Shown one piece after another: positions 49,569 to 58,402 of a stretch of 64,000 bases of DNA. Position numbers and translations under genes: made by a program. The notes below the pieces were generated by a model. It was not told where the DNA came from and searched no databases. It was given only the letters and a program-made list of their open reading frames with translations. Position 1 is the stretch's first letter. Each line of letters begins with the position of its first letter. This DNA is from JAQGMV01 sp035626595 (GTDB lineage Bacteria > Pseudomonadota > Gammaproteobacteria > Burkholderiales > SG8-41): positions 1 to 64,000 of the forward strand of contig DASPNJ010000139.1 of NCBI GenBank assembly GCA_035626595.1, read 5' to 3'.

Positions 49569-49851
49569 AGTGCTCCTCGACCATAGCCTTGAGCTTCTGG
49601 GAGGCGTGGAAAGTGACCACGCGACGCGCCGTAATCGGGATTTCCTCGCCGGTCTTGGGATTGCGGCCCGGACGCATGGGTTTGTCGCGAAGCTGGAAGT
49701 TGCCGAAACCCGAGAGCTTGACGCCGTGACCATTCTCCAGCGCGGTGCGAACCTCTTCGAAGAACGATTCGACCATGTCCTTCGCTTCGCGCTTGTTGAA
49801 GCCGACCTTCTCGAACAGCAGATCCGCGAGCTCGGCTTTGGTTAGAGTCAT
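49534..49851 (-). CDS. ihfA: integration host factor subunit alpha
   Basis: The 105-residue DNA-bending protein has the HU/IHF fold: MTLTKAELADLLFEKVGFNK, then VKLSGFGNFQLRDKPMRPGR (the beta-arm with the intercalating Pro in GRNPKTGE) and ARRVVTFHASQKLK. The gene follows pheT by 12 bp with AAGGGG upstream, the conserved pheT-ihfA arrangement in which IhfA also feeds back on pheST in E. coli. Confidence 0.96.
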   Translation of the reverse strand: MTLTKAELADLLFEKVGFNKREAKDMVESFFEEVRTALENGHGVKLSGFGNFQLRDKPMRPGRNPKTGEEIPITARRVVTFHASQKLKAMVEEHYGDGNGQQQPY

Positions 49852-49863
49852 CTTTTCCCCTTG

Positions 49864-52215
49864 TCAGCGAAGCTTTGCGTCGAATCGCTGGAGCAACGTC
49901 TCACGTATTTCGGAGACCGCTGCCTCTACTTCGGCGTCCGTCAGAGTTTTTCGAGTATCCTGCAATAACACCATGAATGCAAGACTTTTTTTCCCTTTTG
50001 GGAGGTCTCTCCCACGGTAGAGGTCGAAGAGCCGGATCTCGGTCACGATCGTGGGCGCGGCGGCGCGCAAAGCGGCGATGACAGCCCCATGCGGGACGCT
50101 CTCGTCGAAGAGCGCGGCGACGTCCCGCCGCACCGGCGGAACCTTCGCGATGTCGCCGTAGGCCGGTAGCGGACAGGCCGCGAGCAGGTCGTACTCGACC
50201 TCGAACACCACCGGGGCGGATGGCAGATCGTATTTCTGCTGCCACCGGGGATGGATTTCGCCGATCCAGCCGGCTTCCCGTCCGTTCACCCGGATGCGCG
50301 CGGATTTGCCGGGATGCAGCGCTGGATGGGCGGCCGCTTCGAGCTCGACCCGCGACGGGGCGAGAAGCGCTTCGATATCGCCTTTGACGTCGTAGAAGTC
50401 CACCCGGCGCGTTTTCTCGGCCCACTGCTCCGGCACCGCCTCGCCATAGGCGACGGCGCCGACGCGAACCGGCTGCGCGTAGTCTTCGCCGGCTCGTTGG
50501 AAACAGCGGCCGATCTCGAACAGGCGCACGCGGGTTTGCTTGTGCCGCGCGTTGAAGGCAACGGCCATGACGAGTCCCGGGACCAGGCTCGAGCGCATCA
50601 CACTCATCTGGCTGGCGATCGGATTCGCGAGCGCGACCGGCGCCTCGTTGCCGCAGAAATCGGCTTCCCACTCGCGGTCGATGAAGCTGTAGGTCACGGC
50701 CTCGTGGTAGTCGAGGCGCGCGAGCCTTGCGCGCACGTGCGCACGCGGGCGAACCGTTTCGGTCTCGGGCAGCATTCGGACATGCCCGACCGGAGCGGCC
50801 GCCGGGATCCGATCGTAGCCGTGTATCCGCGCGAGCTCCTCGATGAGGTCCTCTTCGAGCGAGATGTCGAAACGATAGCTCGGCGGCGTCGCGAGGAATC
50901 CCGCAGCGCTCGGCTCGCAGACGAATCCGAGGTCCTTCAGGATCGATTGCGCGCGCGATCGCGGTATCTCGATGCCGATCACGCGCGCCGCGCGGTCCAT
51001 ACGCAGCGCGACCGGCACGCGCGCGGGCAGTGACGCGCTCGCTTCGCTGATCGGGCCGGCCTCGCCGCCGCAGATTTCGAGCACGAGTTCGGTCGCCCGA
51101 TCGAGCGCTAGCCGCGTGGCGCCATAGTCGACGCCGCGCTCGAACCGGAAGGACGAATCGGAGCCGAAACCCAGCAGCCTGGATTTCCCCGCGATCACGT
51201 CGGGCGCGAAGAACGCACTTTCGAGAAAGATCTCACGCGTGGATTCGCTGACGGCGGTCGGCGCTCCGCCCATGATGCCGGCGAGCGCGACGGCTTTCCT
51301 GTCATCGGCGATGACGAGGTAGCGCCGATCGAGCGCCGGCGTTTCGCCATTGAGCAGCTCGAGCTTCTCCGCTTCGCGCGCGAGGCGCACGCGAATCCCG
51401 CCGTCGAGCTTCGCGGCATCGAAGGCGTGCAGCGGCTGGCCGAGCTCGAGCATGACGTAATTCGTGATATCGACGACCGCGCTGATCGATCGCAGGCCGC
51501 TTCGCTCGAGCCGCGTCACCATCCAGCGCGGCGTGGGCGCCTGCGCATCGACGCCGCATACCAGGCGGCCGCAGTAGCGGGGACAGGCGTCGGGTGCTTC
51601 GAGCGTGACCGGCAGCGTTTGCGAGTGGGCCTCGATCACCCGCGGTGTCGGCGGCTGTTCGAGCGGCGCACCGGTGACAGCAGCGAGCTCGCGGCCCATG
51701 CCGAGGATCGACAGGCAATCGCCGCGGTTCGGCGTGGGTTTGGTGGTGAGCACCCAGTCGTCGAGCTCCAGCACGTCGCGCACGTTCGCGCCGATCACCG
51801 AGTCCGCGGGCAAAGCCATGAGCCCCGCGCTTTCCGCGCTCAAGCCGAGCTCTTTTTCCGAGCACAGCATGCCTTGCGACTCGACGCCGCGCACCTTTGC
51901 GGCCTTGATCTCGATACCCGGCAGCTTTGCCCCGACGAGCGCCGTAGGCACTTTCATCCCGGCTTTCACGTTCGGTGCGCCGCAGACGATCGTGAGCGGC
52001 GCGACGCCAACGCTGACCTGGCATACCGAGAGCCGGTCGGGGCCCGGATGTTTGTCGACCGATAGCACCTCGCCCACCACCACGCGCTCGAAAGCCGGTG
52101 CCGCAGCGTCGATCTCCTCGACCTCGACACCCCCGAACGTGAGCGCGTCCGCGAGCTCGCGCGTGCCGAGCGGCGGATTGCAGAAGGTGCGGAGCCAGTT
52201 TTCGGAGAGCTTCAT
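49864..52215 (-). CDS. pheT: phenylalanyl-tRNA synthetase beta subunit
   Basis: The 783-residue large subunit has an N-terminal EMAP/tRNA-binding domain (FERVVVGEVLSVDKHPGPDR) and B3/B4 editing domain. The B5 domain and catalytic-like core include FLESAFFAPDVIAGKSRLLG, EEDLIEELARIHGYDRIP and a C-terminal anticodon-binding domain ending LQRFDAKLR. It is of normal length and overlaps pheS by 4 bp. Confidence 0.96.
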   Translation of the reverse strand: MKLSENWLRTFCNPPLGTRELADALTFGGVEVEEIDAAAPAFERVVVGEVLSVDKHPGPDRLSVCQVSVGVAPLTIVCGAPNVKAGMKVPTALVGAKLPGIEIKAAKVRGVESQGMLCSEKELGLSAESAGLMALPADSVIGANVRDVLELDDWVLTTKPTPNRGDCLSILGMGRELAAVTGAPLEQPPTPRVIEAHSQTLPVTLEAPDACPRYCGRLVCGVDAQAPTPRWMVTRLERSGLRSISAVVDITNYVMLELGQPLHAFDAAKLDGGIRVRLAREAEKLELLNGETPALDRRYLVIADDRKAVALAGIMGGAPTAVSESTREIFLESAFFAPDVIAGKSRLLGFGSDSSFRFERGVDYGATRLALDRATELVLEICGGEAGPISEASASLPARVPVALRMDRAARVIGIEIPRSRAQSILKDLGFVCEPSAAGFLATPPSYRFDISLEEDLIEELARIHGYDRIPAAAPVGHVRMLPETETVRPRAHVRARLARLDYHEAVTYSFIDREWEADFCGNEAPVALANPIASQMSVMRSSLVPGLVMAVAFNARHKQTRVRLFEIGRCFQRAGEDYAQPVRVGAVAYGEAVPEQWAEKTRRVDFYDVKGDIEALLAPSRVELEAAAHPALHPGKSARIRVNGREAGWIGEIHPRWQQKYDLPSAPVVFEVEYDLLAACPLPAYGDIAKVPPVRRDVAALFDESVPHGAVIAALRAAAPTIVTEIRLFDLYRGRDLPKGKKSLAFMVLLQDTRKTLTDAEVEAAVSEIRETLLQRFDAKLR

Positions 52216-53198
52216 GTGAACTGCTTGAGGAACCTCAAGTCGTTCTCGAAGAAGAGCCTGAGGTCATTGACGCCATAGCGCAGCATCGTCAGCCGGTCGA
52301 GGCCCATGCCGAACGCGAATCCCTGGTAACGCTCGCTGTCGATGTTCACGTTTCCGAGCACCGCCGGATGCACCATCCCGCAGCCGCCCATCTCGAGCCA
52401 GCGCTCGCCAAAGCTCATATCGACTTCCGCCGACGGCTCGGTGAACGGGAAGAACGACGGCCGGAAGCGCACCTTGAGATCTTCGCGCTCGAAGAAACGC
52501 TGAAGGAAGTCCACGAGCACGCCTTTCAGATCGGCGAACGAAATGTGCTCGTCGATCCACAAGCCTTCGACCTGGTGAAACATGGGCGAATGCGTGGCGT
52601 CGGAGTCGACGCGGTAGACGCGGCCCGGCGCGATGATCTTGATCGGCGGCCGGTGGCGCTCCATGTAGCGGATCTGGATGGGCGAGGTGTGCGTGCGCAG
52701 GAGGTGCTTGCCGTCGGCGAGATAGAACGTGTCGTGCATCGATCTCGCCGGATGATTCTCGGGCTGATTGAGCGCGGTGAAGTTGTAGTAGTCGGTCTCG
52801 ATTTCCGGCCCGTCTGCGACTTCGAAGCCCATCGAATGGAACAGCGTCTCGACGCGCTCGAGCGTGCGGCTCACGGGGTGTATGCCACCGATGCCGCGGC
52901 CGCGGCCCGGGAGCGTGGCGTCGAGCGCTTCTTCCCTCAACTTCGCTTCGAGCCGCGCGGCCTGTATCGCTTCGCGGCGAGCGCGCAGCGCCTCCTCGAG
53001 CCGTTCCTTGGCCGCGTTGATGCGGCTTCCGGCAGCGCGGCGCTCCTCCGGCGGCAGCTTGCCGAGTCCCTTGAGCAGCTCGGTGAGCGCGCCGGACTTT
53101 CCGAGATAGCGCGCCTTGGCGCTTTCGAGCGCGTCCGGGTCGTCGATGCCGGCGAAGGCCTCTAGTGCTTCTGTGACTATTGCGTCGACGTCATGCAT
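52212..53198 (-). CDS. pheS: phenylalanyl-tRNA synthetase alpha subunit
   Basis: The 328-residue catalytic subunit has an N-terminal coiled coil and the class II motifs: HPVSRTLERVETLFHSMGFE (motif 1 region), RTHTSPIQIRYMERHRPPIK and YRVDSDATHSPMFHQVEGLW (motif 2) and GFAFGMGLDRLTMLRYGVND (motif 3). It is preceded by a terminator and a 22-bp palindrome, so it probably has its own promoter between 53199 and 53259. Confidence 0.96.
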   Translation of the reverse strand: MHDVDAIVTEALEAFAGIDDPDALESAKARYLGKSGALTELLKGLGKLPPEERRAAGSRINAAKERLEEALRARREAIQAARLEAKLREEALDATLPGRGRGIGGIHPVSRTLERVETLFHSMGFEVADGPEIETDYYNFTALNQPENHPARSMHDTFYLADGKHLLRTHTSPIQIRYMERHRPPIKIIAPGRVYRVDSDATHSPMFHQVEGLWIDEHISFADLKGVLVDFLQRFFEREDLKVRFRPSFFPFTEPSAEVDMSFGERWLEMGGCGMVHPAVLGNVNIDSERYQGFAFGMGLDRLTMLRYGVNDLRLFFENDLRFLKQFT

Positions 53199-53218
53199 CC
53201 GAAGGAAAGAAGGTTACG

Positions 53219-53240
53219 GAGGGAAACCTTGGTTTCCCTC
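53219..53240. repeat. 22-bp perfect palindrome in the pheS leader
   Basis: GAGGGAAACC, TT, GGTTTCCCTC forms a 10-bp stem with no room for a real loop in RNA, so it is more likely a DNA element than an attenuator. A near copy lies at 59713-59734. Confidence 0.5.
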
Positions 53241-53259
53241 TGTTCGTTTACCGGGGCGT

Positions 53260-53289
53260 AAAAAAGGAGGCTGGCAAGCCTCCTTTTTT
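53260..53289. terminator. bidirectional intrinsic terminator after rplT
   Basis: AAAAAAGGAGGCT, loop GGCA, AGCCTCCTTTTTT gives a 13-bp stem that reads as a terminator in both directions. On the minus strand it ends the infC-rpmI-rplT transcript before pheS. Confidence 0.88.
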
Positions 53290-53308
53290 GGCTCGGCCGC
53301 CGAGCGCG

Positions 53309-53668
53309 TCAGCCTGCGAGGCTTGCCCGAGCTCTTTCGACGAACTTCGCAAAAGCCGCCTTATCGAGCACCGCAATATCGGCGAGCACCTTGCGGTCCA
53401 CGGCGATCTCCGCTTTCTTGAGCCCGTTCATGAACACGCTATACGTCATGCCGTGCTCGCGCGCGGCCGCGTTGATCCGCGTGATCCACAGCGCTCGGAA
53501 GTCGCGCTTCTTGTTGCGGCGGTCGCGGTACGCATACTGCCCGGCGCGCATCACCGCTTCGTTGGCGATGCGGAAGACGTTCTTGCGGCGTCCCCGGAAA
53601 CCTTTCGCCGCATTCAGCACTTTTTTGTGCGCCGCGCGGGCGATTACACCTCGTTTGACTCGTGGCAT
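53309..53668 (-). CDS. rplT: 50S ribosomal protein L20
   Basis: The 119-residue basic protein has the L20 pattern MPRVKRGVIARAAHKKVLNA, GFRGRRKNVFRIANEAVMRA and RAGQYAYRDRRNKKRDFRAL. It assembles early on 23S rRNA and in E. coli represses its own operon. It lies 12 bp after rpmI. Confidence 0.97.
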   Translation of the reverse strand: MPRVKRGVIARAAHKKVLNAAKGFRGRRKNVFRIANEAVMRAGQYAYRDRRNKKRDFRALWITRINAAAREHGMTYSVFMNGLKKAEIAVDRKVLADIAVLDKAAFAKFVERARASLAG

Positions 53669-53680
53669 GTCGCGGCTCCT

Positions 53681-53875
53681 TTAGTACGGCAGCATCGCCT
53701 TGAGGGCGCGCTTGTCCGAAGGATGCGTGGTGGTGGTGCCGCGCAGATGACGCTTACGCTTCTGCGCCTTCTTGGTGAGGATGTGGCGCAGGTTAGCGTT
53801 GCTGCGCTTGAACTTGCCGCTCGCGAGCTTCTTGAAACGCTTCGCGGCGCCGCTCTTCGTCTTGAGTTTCGGCAT
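53681..53875 (-). CDS. rpmI: 50S ribosomal protein L35
   Basis: The 64-residue basic protein begins MPKLKTKSGAAKRFKKLASG and ends KALMPY-like ALKAMLPY, as usual for L35. ATG 53875 is preferred to an upstream in-frame start that adds six residues. It lies between infC and rplT. The 127-bp gap from infC holds a GGTGCGC/GCGCACC hairpin. Confidence 0.96.
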   Translation of the reverse strand: MPKLKTKSGAAKRFKKLASGKFKRSNANLRHILTKKAQKRKRHLRGTTTTHPSDKRALKAMLPY

Positions 53876-54002
53876 GAATGCTCCTGTTTTCATACAGCGC
53901 CAGGCGCTCCGTGAGGAGGCTTGTATAGCCTGGACAACTGCTTCTTTGCGGTGGGTTTGGCCCCGCTACCGCGGTGCGCGACTAGCGCACCCTACGCTCT
54001 AC

Positions 54003-54647
54003 CTACTTCTTCTCTTCGGCGACCGCTGGCTGCCGAGGCGCCGCTGCCCTCGCCGGCTTCGCCGCCGCCGGTTTGGCGGCGCCGTCTTCGGCGGATTTGG
54101 CCGGTTTCGCCGCGGCGGGCTTGGCGACCTGCGCCTTCTTCGGTGCCAGCACCATGACGAGCTGGCGGCCTTCCATCTTCGGCCACTGCTCGACTACACC
54201 GTACTCCGCGAGATCCGCACGCACGCGCTCGAGCAGACGGATCCCGAATTCCTGGTGCGCGAGCTCTCGCCCGCGGAATCTCAGGGTGACCTTGGTCTTG
54301 TCGCCTTCTTCCAGGAACCGGATCAGGTTGCGAAGCTTGATCTTGTAATCGCCTTCGTCCGTCCCCGGACGAAACTTCACTTCCTTGACGATGATCTGCT
54401 TCTGCTTCAACTTCGCTTCGTGCCGCTTCTTGCTCTCACGGTACTTGAACTTCCCGTAATCCATGATGCGGCAGACTGGCGGCACCGCGGTCGGTGCTAT
54501 TTCCACCAGATCGAGCTCGGCCTCTTCGGCCATCTTGTTGGCGGTCGCAAGACTCACGACGCCCACCTGTTCACCACCCGCCCCGATCAAACGAATTTCC
54601 GGTGCATTGATCTCACCGTTGATCCGGGCTTCCTTTTCCTGTGCTAT
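54003..54647 (-). CDS. infC: translation initiation factor IF-3, predicted ATA start codon
   Basis: IF-3 binds the 30S subunit and checks start-codon pairing. The frame from ATA 54647 reads IAQEKEARINGEINAPEIRL then IGAGGEQVGVVS, the conserved N-terminus, with GGAG 9 bases upstream. The first ATG in frame (54590) would remove the N-terminal strand of the family. The C-terminal domain (VKEVKFRPGTDEGDYKIKLR, KVTLRFRGRELAHQ) is complete. A Lys/Ala/Pro-rich tail of about 40 residues follows, giving 214 residues. Non-AUG starts (AUU in E. coli) allow IF-3 to repress itself. Confidence 0.93.
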   Translation of the reverse strand: MAQEKEARINGEINAPEIRLIGAGGEQVGVVSLATANKMAEEAELDLVEIAPTAVPPVCRIMDYGKFKYRESKKRHEAKLKQKQIIVKEVKFRPGTDEGDYKIKLRNLIRFLEEGDKTKVTLRFRGRELAHQEFGIRLLERVRADLAEYGVVEQWPKMEGRQLVMVLAPKKAQVAKPAAAKPAKSAEDGAAKPAAAKPARAAAPRQPAVAEEKK

Positions 54648-54674
54648 GCGACGGTACTCCCCTGTTGATGGCTC

Positions 54675-56591
54675 TTACGCCGAACGGCCCCGACCGGCTT
54701 CTTCCGCTTTCAGACGGGAAATAAAAACCTCGGCGCTCATGCGGCCGAGGTCTTCGCCCTTGCGGGTCCGAACAGCAACCTCACGCGCTGCCACTTCCTT
54801 GTCTCCGACGACGACCTGGTAAGGCAGCTTGTGCAAACTATGTTCCCGAATCTTATAGGAAATTTTCTCATTCCTCAAGTCGGCAACCGCGCGTAAACCG
54901 CTGTTTCGGAGCGTTTCCGCGACGCTTTTGGCGTATTCGGACTGGTGCTCCGAGATGTTCATCACGACGACCTGGACCGGCGCCAGCCACAACGGCATCG
55001 CCCCCGCATGGTTCTCGATCAGGATCCCGATGAAGCGCTCCAGGGAGCCCACGATGGCCCGGTGCAGCATGACCGGCGATTTGCGCGTGTTGTCCTCGTC
55101 GACGTACTCGGCGCCCAGGCGCTCGGGCATCATGAAATCGACCTGAATCGTGCCGCACTGCCAAGGCCGACCGATGCTGTCCTTGAGGTGATACTCGATC
55201 TTGGGGCCGTAGAACGCGCCTTCCCCGGGCAGCTCCTGCCACTCCACGCCGCATTTGCGCAGCGCCTCCCGGAGCGCGTTTTCAGCCTGCGTCCAGACAT
55301 CGTCGGAGCCGAGCCTTTTCGGGGGCCGCAGCGCGAGCTTGACCGTCACGTCGTTGAAGCCGAAATCGGCGTAGACCTGCAGCGCCCGGCGATGGAACGC
55401 CTCGACCTCCGACTGGACATGCGCAGGCGTACAGAAAATGTGCCCGTCGTCCTGCGTGAACGCACGCACCCGCATGATCCCGTGCAGCGCGCCGGACGGT
55501 TCGTCGCGATGGCACGAGCCGAATTCGCCGTAGCGCAGCGGCAGGTCGCGATAGCTCCTCAGTCCGCTGTTGAAAATCTCGACGTGGCCGGGGCAATTCA
55601 TGGGCTTCACCGCGTACTCGCGGTTCTCCGACTTCGTGAAGAACATGTTCTCGCGGAAGTTGTCCCAGTGTCCCGAGCGCTGCCACAGCGAGACATCGAG
55701 GATCGACGGGCAGCGCACTTCCTGAAAGCCGGTCTCGCGGTAAACGCCGCGCATGTACTGCTCGACCTGCTGCCAGATGGTCCAGCCCTTGGGATGCCAG
55801 AACACCATCCCGGGCGCCTCGTCCTGCATGTGGAAGAGATCGAGCGCACGGCCGAGCTTGCGGTGATCGCGTTTCTCAGCTTCGTCGAGGCGATGCAGGT
55901 AGGACTCGAGGTCTTCCTTCCTGGCCCAGGCGGTGCCGTAGATGCGCTGGAGCATCTCGTTCCTGGAGTCGCCGCGCCAGTAAGCCCCGGCGACTTTCAT
56001 GAGCTTGAACACGCGAAGCTTGCCGGTGGAAGGCACGTGCGGCCCGCGGCACAGATCGACGAAATCCCCTTGCCGGTACAGCGAGATATCGTCGCCTTCC
56101 GGAATGGAGGCGATGATCTCCGCCTTGTAGCGCTCGCCCATGTCGCGGAAGAACTTCACCGCCTCGTCGCGCGGCATCACCGTGCGCTCGACGCGGATGT
56201 CCTTCCTGGCGAGCTCGGCCATACGCTGCTCGATCGCCGCCAGATCCTCGGGCGTGAACGGGCGTTTGTACGAGAAGTCGTAATAGAAACCGTCCTCGAT
56301 GACCGGGCCGATCGTGACCTGCGCTTCGGGGAAGAGCTCCTTCACCGCGTGCGCCAGCAGGTGCGCGCTCGAATGCCGGATGACTTCCAGGCCGTCGCCG
56401 TCCTTCTCGGTGACGATCGCGACGGTCGCATCCTGTTCGACGCGGTAGGCCGTATCGACGAGTCTGCCGTTCACGCGACCGGCAAGCGCGGCTTTCGCAA
56501 GCCCGGGCCCGATCGAGGCGGCGATCTCCGCGATCGTCACGGGCTTGTCGTATGTGCGGACGGAGCCGTCCGGTAGCGTGATGTCAGGCAT
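54675..56591 (-). CDS. thrS: threonyl-tRNA synthetase
   Basis: The 638-residue class II synthetase has a TGS domain (1-60), an editing domain with HSSAHLLAHAVKELFPEAQV and the later Cys/His sites, a catalytic core (KPMNCPGHVEIFNSGLRSYR, GSCHRDEPSGALHGIMRVRA, FTQDDGHIFCT) and an anticodon domain (VVVMNISEHQSEYAKSVAET). Length is normal. It lies 27 bp upstream of infC. The leader before its ATG contains a GCGTCCT/AGGACGC hairpin and a direct repeat. Confidence 0.97.
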   Translation of the reverse strand: MPDITLPDGSVRTYDKPVTIAEIAASIGPGLAKAALAGRVNGRLVDTAYRVEQDATVAIVTEKDGDGLEVIRHSSAHLLAHAVKELFPEAQVTIGPVIEDGFYYDFSYKRPFTPEDLAAIEQRMAELARKDIRVERTVMPRDEAVKFFRDMGERYKAEIIASIPEGDDISLYRQGDFVDLCRGPHVPSTGKLRVFKLMKVAGAYWRGDSRNEMLQRIYGTAWARKEDLESYLHRLDEAEKRDHRKLGRALDLFHMQDEAPGMVFWHPKGWTIWQQVEQYMRGVYRETGFQEVRCPSILDVSLWQRSGHWDNFRENMFFTKSENREYAVKPMNCPGHVEIFNSGLRSYRDLPLRYGEFGSCHRDEPSGALHGIMRVRAFTQDDGHIFCTPAHVQSEVEAFHRRALQVYADFGFNDVTVKLALRPPKRLGSDDVWTQAENALREALRKCGVEWQELPGEGAFYGPKIEYHLKDSIGRPWQCGTIQVDFMMPERLGAEYVDEDNTRKSPVMLHRAIVGSLERFIGILIENHAGAMPLWLAPVQVVVMNISEHQSEYAKSVAETLRNSGLRAVADLRNEKISYKIREHSLHKLPYQVVVGDKEVAAREVAVRTRKGEDLGRMSAEVFISRLKAEEAGRGRSA

Positions 56592-56599
56592 AAAAATCT

Positions 56600-56690
56600 A
56601 CGACGCGTCCTTCGACAGGCTCAGGACGCAAAAAGTGGCTTAGGCGCCTCGCGGCGCTCTATACGAATAAACACGACGCGTCCTTCGACA
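56600..56690. repeat. 18-bp direct repeats in the thrS upstream region
   Basis: ACGACGCGTCCTTCGACA occurs at 56600-56617 and 56673-56690. The first copy runs into GCGTCCT, 11 bases, AGGACGC (56605-56629), a 7-bp hairpin containing TTCGACAGGCTCAG, a core common in dispersed proteobacterial repeats. It lies between the thrS start and the tRNA-Val terminator. Confidence 0.6.
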
Positions 56691-56698
56691 CACAAACA

Positions 56699-56725
56699 AA
56701 AAAGTGCGGCCAGGCCGCACTTTTT
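56699..56725. terminator. bidirectional intrinsic terminator after tRNA-Val
   Basis: AAAAAGTGCGGC, CAG, GCCGCACTTTTT is a perfect 12-bp stem with terminal T tracts in both directions. It ends the tRNA-Val transcript on the minus strand ahead of thrS. Confidence 0.9.
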
Positions 56726-56730
56726 CGATT

Positions 56731-56807
56731 TGGTAGGCGCGATTGGGATCGAACCAACGACCTCCACGATGTCAACGTGGCGCTCTAACCAGCTGAGCTA
56801 CGCGCCT
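56731..56807 (-). tRNA. tRNA-Val (anticodon GAC)
   Basis: On the minus strand the acceptor AGGCGCG pairs with CGCGCCT, the anticodon stem CCACG/CGTGG encloses TTGACAT (anticodon GAC), and the T-arm GTTGG/CCAAT encloses TTCGATC. CCA is encoded. Length is 77 nt including CCA. Confidence 0.95.
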
Positions 56808-56904
56808 AAGGGATGCGTAGTTTAGCGGAACGCTCCGACTCCTTCAAACGAATCAGCACCTTGTGCGCTATCATGCCGCGTCGCTTCGACACGGAATCCG
56901 CGCG

Positions 56905-57249
56905 ATGAGCTCCCGCAGGTGTACCGCCACCCTGACGCTCGTGCTGATCGGCACTGCCGCGCTGCAGGGCTGTGGCCGCGACGAGCAGACCGCCACCCGG
57001 GACGTATACAAATCGCGCCAGGACTGCCTGCGCGACTGGGGCGGCGATCCCCAGAAGTGCGAGCAGCAGACCTCCGGGCCTCATGCCGGATATTTTCTGG
57101 GACCGCTCATGTACGGTGCCGGCCGTTCGGGCTTCAGCTCCGGCGGCGCGATGCCCCCGCGTAAAGGCAGCAGCGCGATCGGCTCCACGACCGTGTCCCG
57201 CGGCGGCTTCGGCTCGTCGGCCTCCGCCCATCGGTCGAGCGGCGGCTAA
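56905..57249 (+). CDS. DUF1190/YgiB-like lipoprotein
   Basis: The 114-residue precursor has a lipoprotein signal (lipobox LQGC, Cys at about 23). The mature part has RDVYKSRQDCLRDWGGDPQK followed by a Gly/Ser-rich tail with HAGYFLGPLMYGAG, the YgiB/YjfM (DUF1190) pattern. In enterobacteria YgiB and the ATP-grasp protein YgiC are encoded together, as here. ATG 56905 is preferred to an in-frame ATG at 56863. The function is unknown. Confidence 0.85.
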   Translation: MSSRRCTATLTLVLIGTAALQGCGRDEQTATRDVYKSRQDCLRDWGGDPQKCEQQTSGPHAGYFLGPLMYGAGRSGFSSGGAMPPRKGSSAIGSTTVSRGGFGSSASAHRSSGG

Positions 57250-57268
57250 GTTGTTGAGAGAAAAGCTG

Positions 57269-58384
57269 ATGCCGCGCCGGGACTGGCAGGCGCAGCTCGA
57301 ATCCGTCGGTTTTGCCTTTCACAGCCTCGACGGCGCGTATTGGGACGAATCCGCGTGCTACCGGTTTTCATCGAGCGAGATCGACATGATCGAAGAAGCG
57401 ACGGTGGAGCTCGAGCAGATGAGCCGCGCCGCCGTGCAGTCCATGATCGACCAGCGAATGTTCGCTCGACTCGCCATCGAACCCTGGCTCGCCGATTACA
57501 TCCGTGAGTCGTGGGAAGCCGACGCGCCGAGCCTCTACGGCCGCTTCGATCTGCGCTACGACGGCATGAAGGCGCCCAAGCTCCTCGAGTACAACGCGGA
57601 CACGCCGACTTCACTCATCGAGGCGGCGGTCGCGCAATGGAACTGGCTGCAGGCGGTGCGCCCGAAGAGCGACCAGTTCAACTCCCTGCACGAAAAGTTG
57701 ATCGCGCGCTGGCAGGCGATACGGCCGACCCTGCCGGGGATCGAGCCCGCGGTTCACTTCGCGTGCGTCAAGGACAGCGAAGAGGACATCGGCAATCTCG
57801 AGTACCTGCGCGACACCGCGCTGCAGGCCGGCATTGACGCACGTCGCATCTACATCGAAGACATCGGCTGGTCTTCCGAGCAGATTCAATTCGTCGATGT
57901 CGAAGGCAACCCGATCCGCGCCCTCTTCAAGCTGTATCCGTGGGAATGGATGATGCGCGACGAATTCGGACGCAACGTGCCGCGCGCGCGCCTGACCGTC
58001 GTCGAGCCGCCATGGAAGCTTCTGCTCTCGTGCAAGGCCGTTCTCGCCGTGCTCTGGGAGCTCTATCCCGACCACCCGAACCTGCTGCCGGCGTACTTCG
58101 AAGCGAAACCGCTCGGCGAGAAGTACGTACGCAAGCCGTTCTATTCGCGCGAGGGTGCCAACGTCGAAATCCACGGTCCGCGCGGCGTGTTCGCGCAGCC
58201 CGGCACCTACGGCGCGGAAGGCTACGTCTACCAGGCCTTCGCGCCGCTGCCGGAGTTCGACGGCAACTACCCCGTGATCGGGAGCTGGGTGGTGGACCGC
58301 GAATCCGCGGGCATGGGCATCCGCGAGGACGTGACTCCGGTGACACGCAATAGCAGCCGCTTCGTGCCCCACTACTTCGACTGA
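57269..58384 (+). CDS. glutathionylspermidine synthase-like ATP-grasp protein (YgiC/YjfC family)
   Basis: The 371-residue protein matches the C-terminal ATP-grasp synthetase domain of GspS. Relevant segments are RFDLRYDGMKAPKLLEYNAD, LYPWEWMMRDEFG, YFEAKPLGEKYVRKPFYSRE (ATP-binding) and VIGSWVVDRESAGMGIREDV. It lacks the amidase domain of E. coli Gss. YgiC/YjfC proteins ligate peptides in vitro but not glutathionylspermidine, so the substrate here is open. ATG 57269 lies 19 bp after the YgiB-like gene. Confidence 0.9.
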   Translation: MPRRDWQAQLESVGFAFHSLDGAYWDESACYRFSSSEIDMIEEATVELEQMSRAAVQSMIDQRMFARLAIEPWLADYIRESWEADAPSLYGRFDLRYDGMKAPKLLEYNADTPTSLIEAAVAQWNWLQAVRPKSDQFNSLHEKLIARWQAIRPTLPGIEPAVHFACVKDSEEDIGNLEYLRDTALQAGIDARRIYIEDIGWSSEQIQFVDVEGNPIRALFKLYPWEWMMRDEFGRNVPRARLTVVEPPWKLLLSCKAVLAVLWELYPDHPNLLPAYFEAKPLGEKYVRKPFYSREGANVEIHGPRGVFAQPGTYGAEGYVYQAFAPLPEFDGNYPVIGSWVVDRESAGMGIREDVTPVTRNSSRFVPHYFD

Positions 58385-58402
58385 CAGCTACAGAGAGCAA
58401 TT

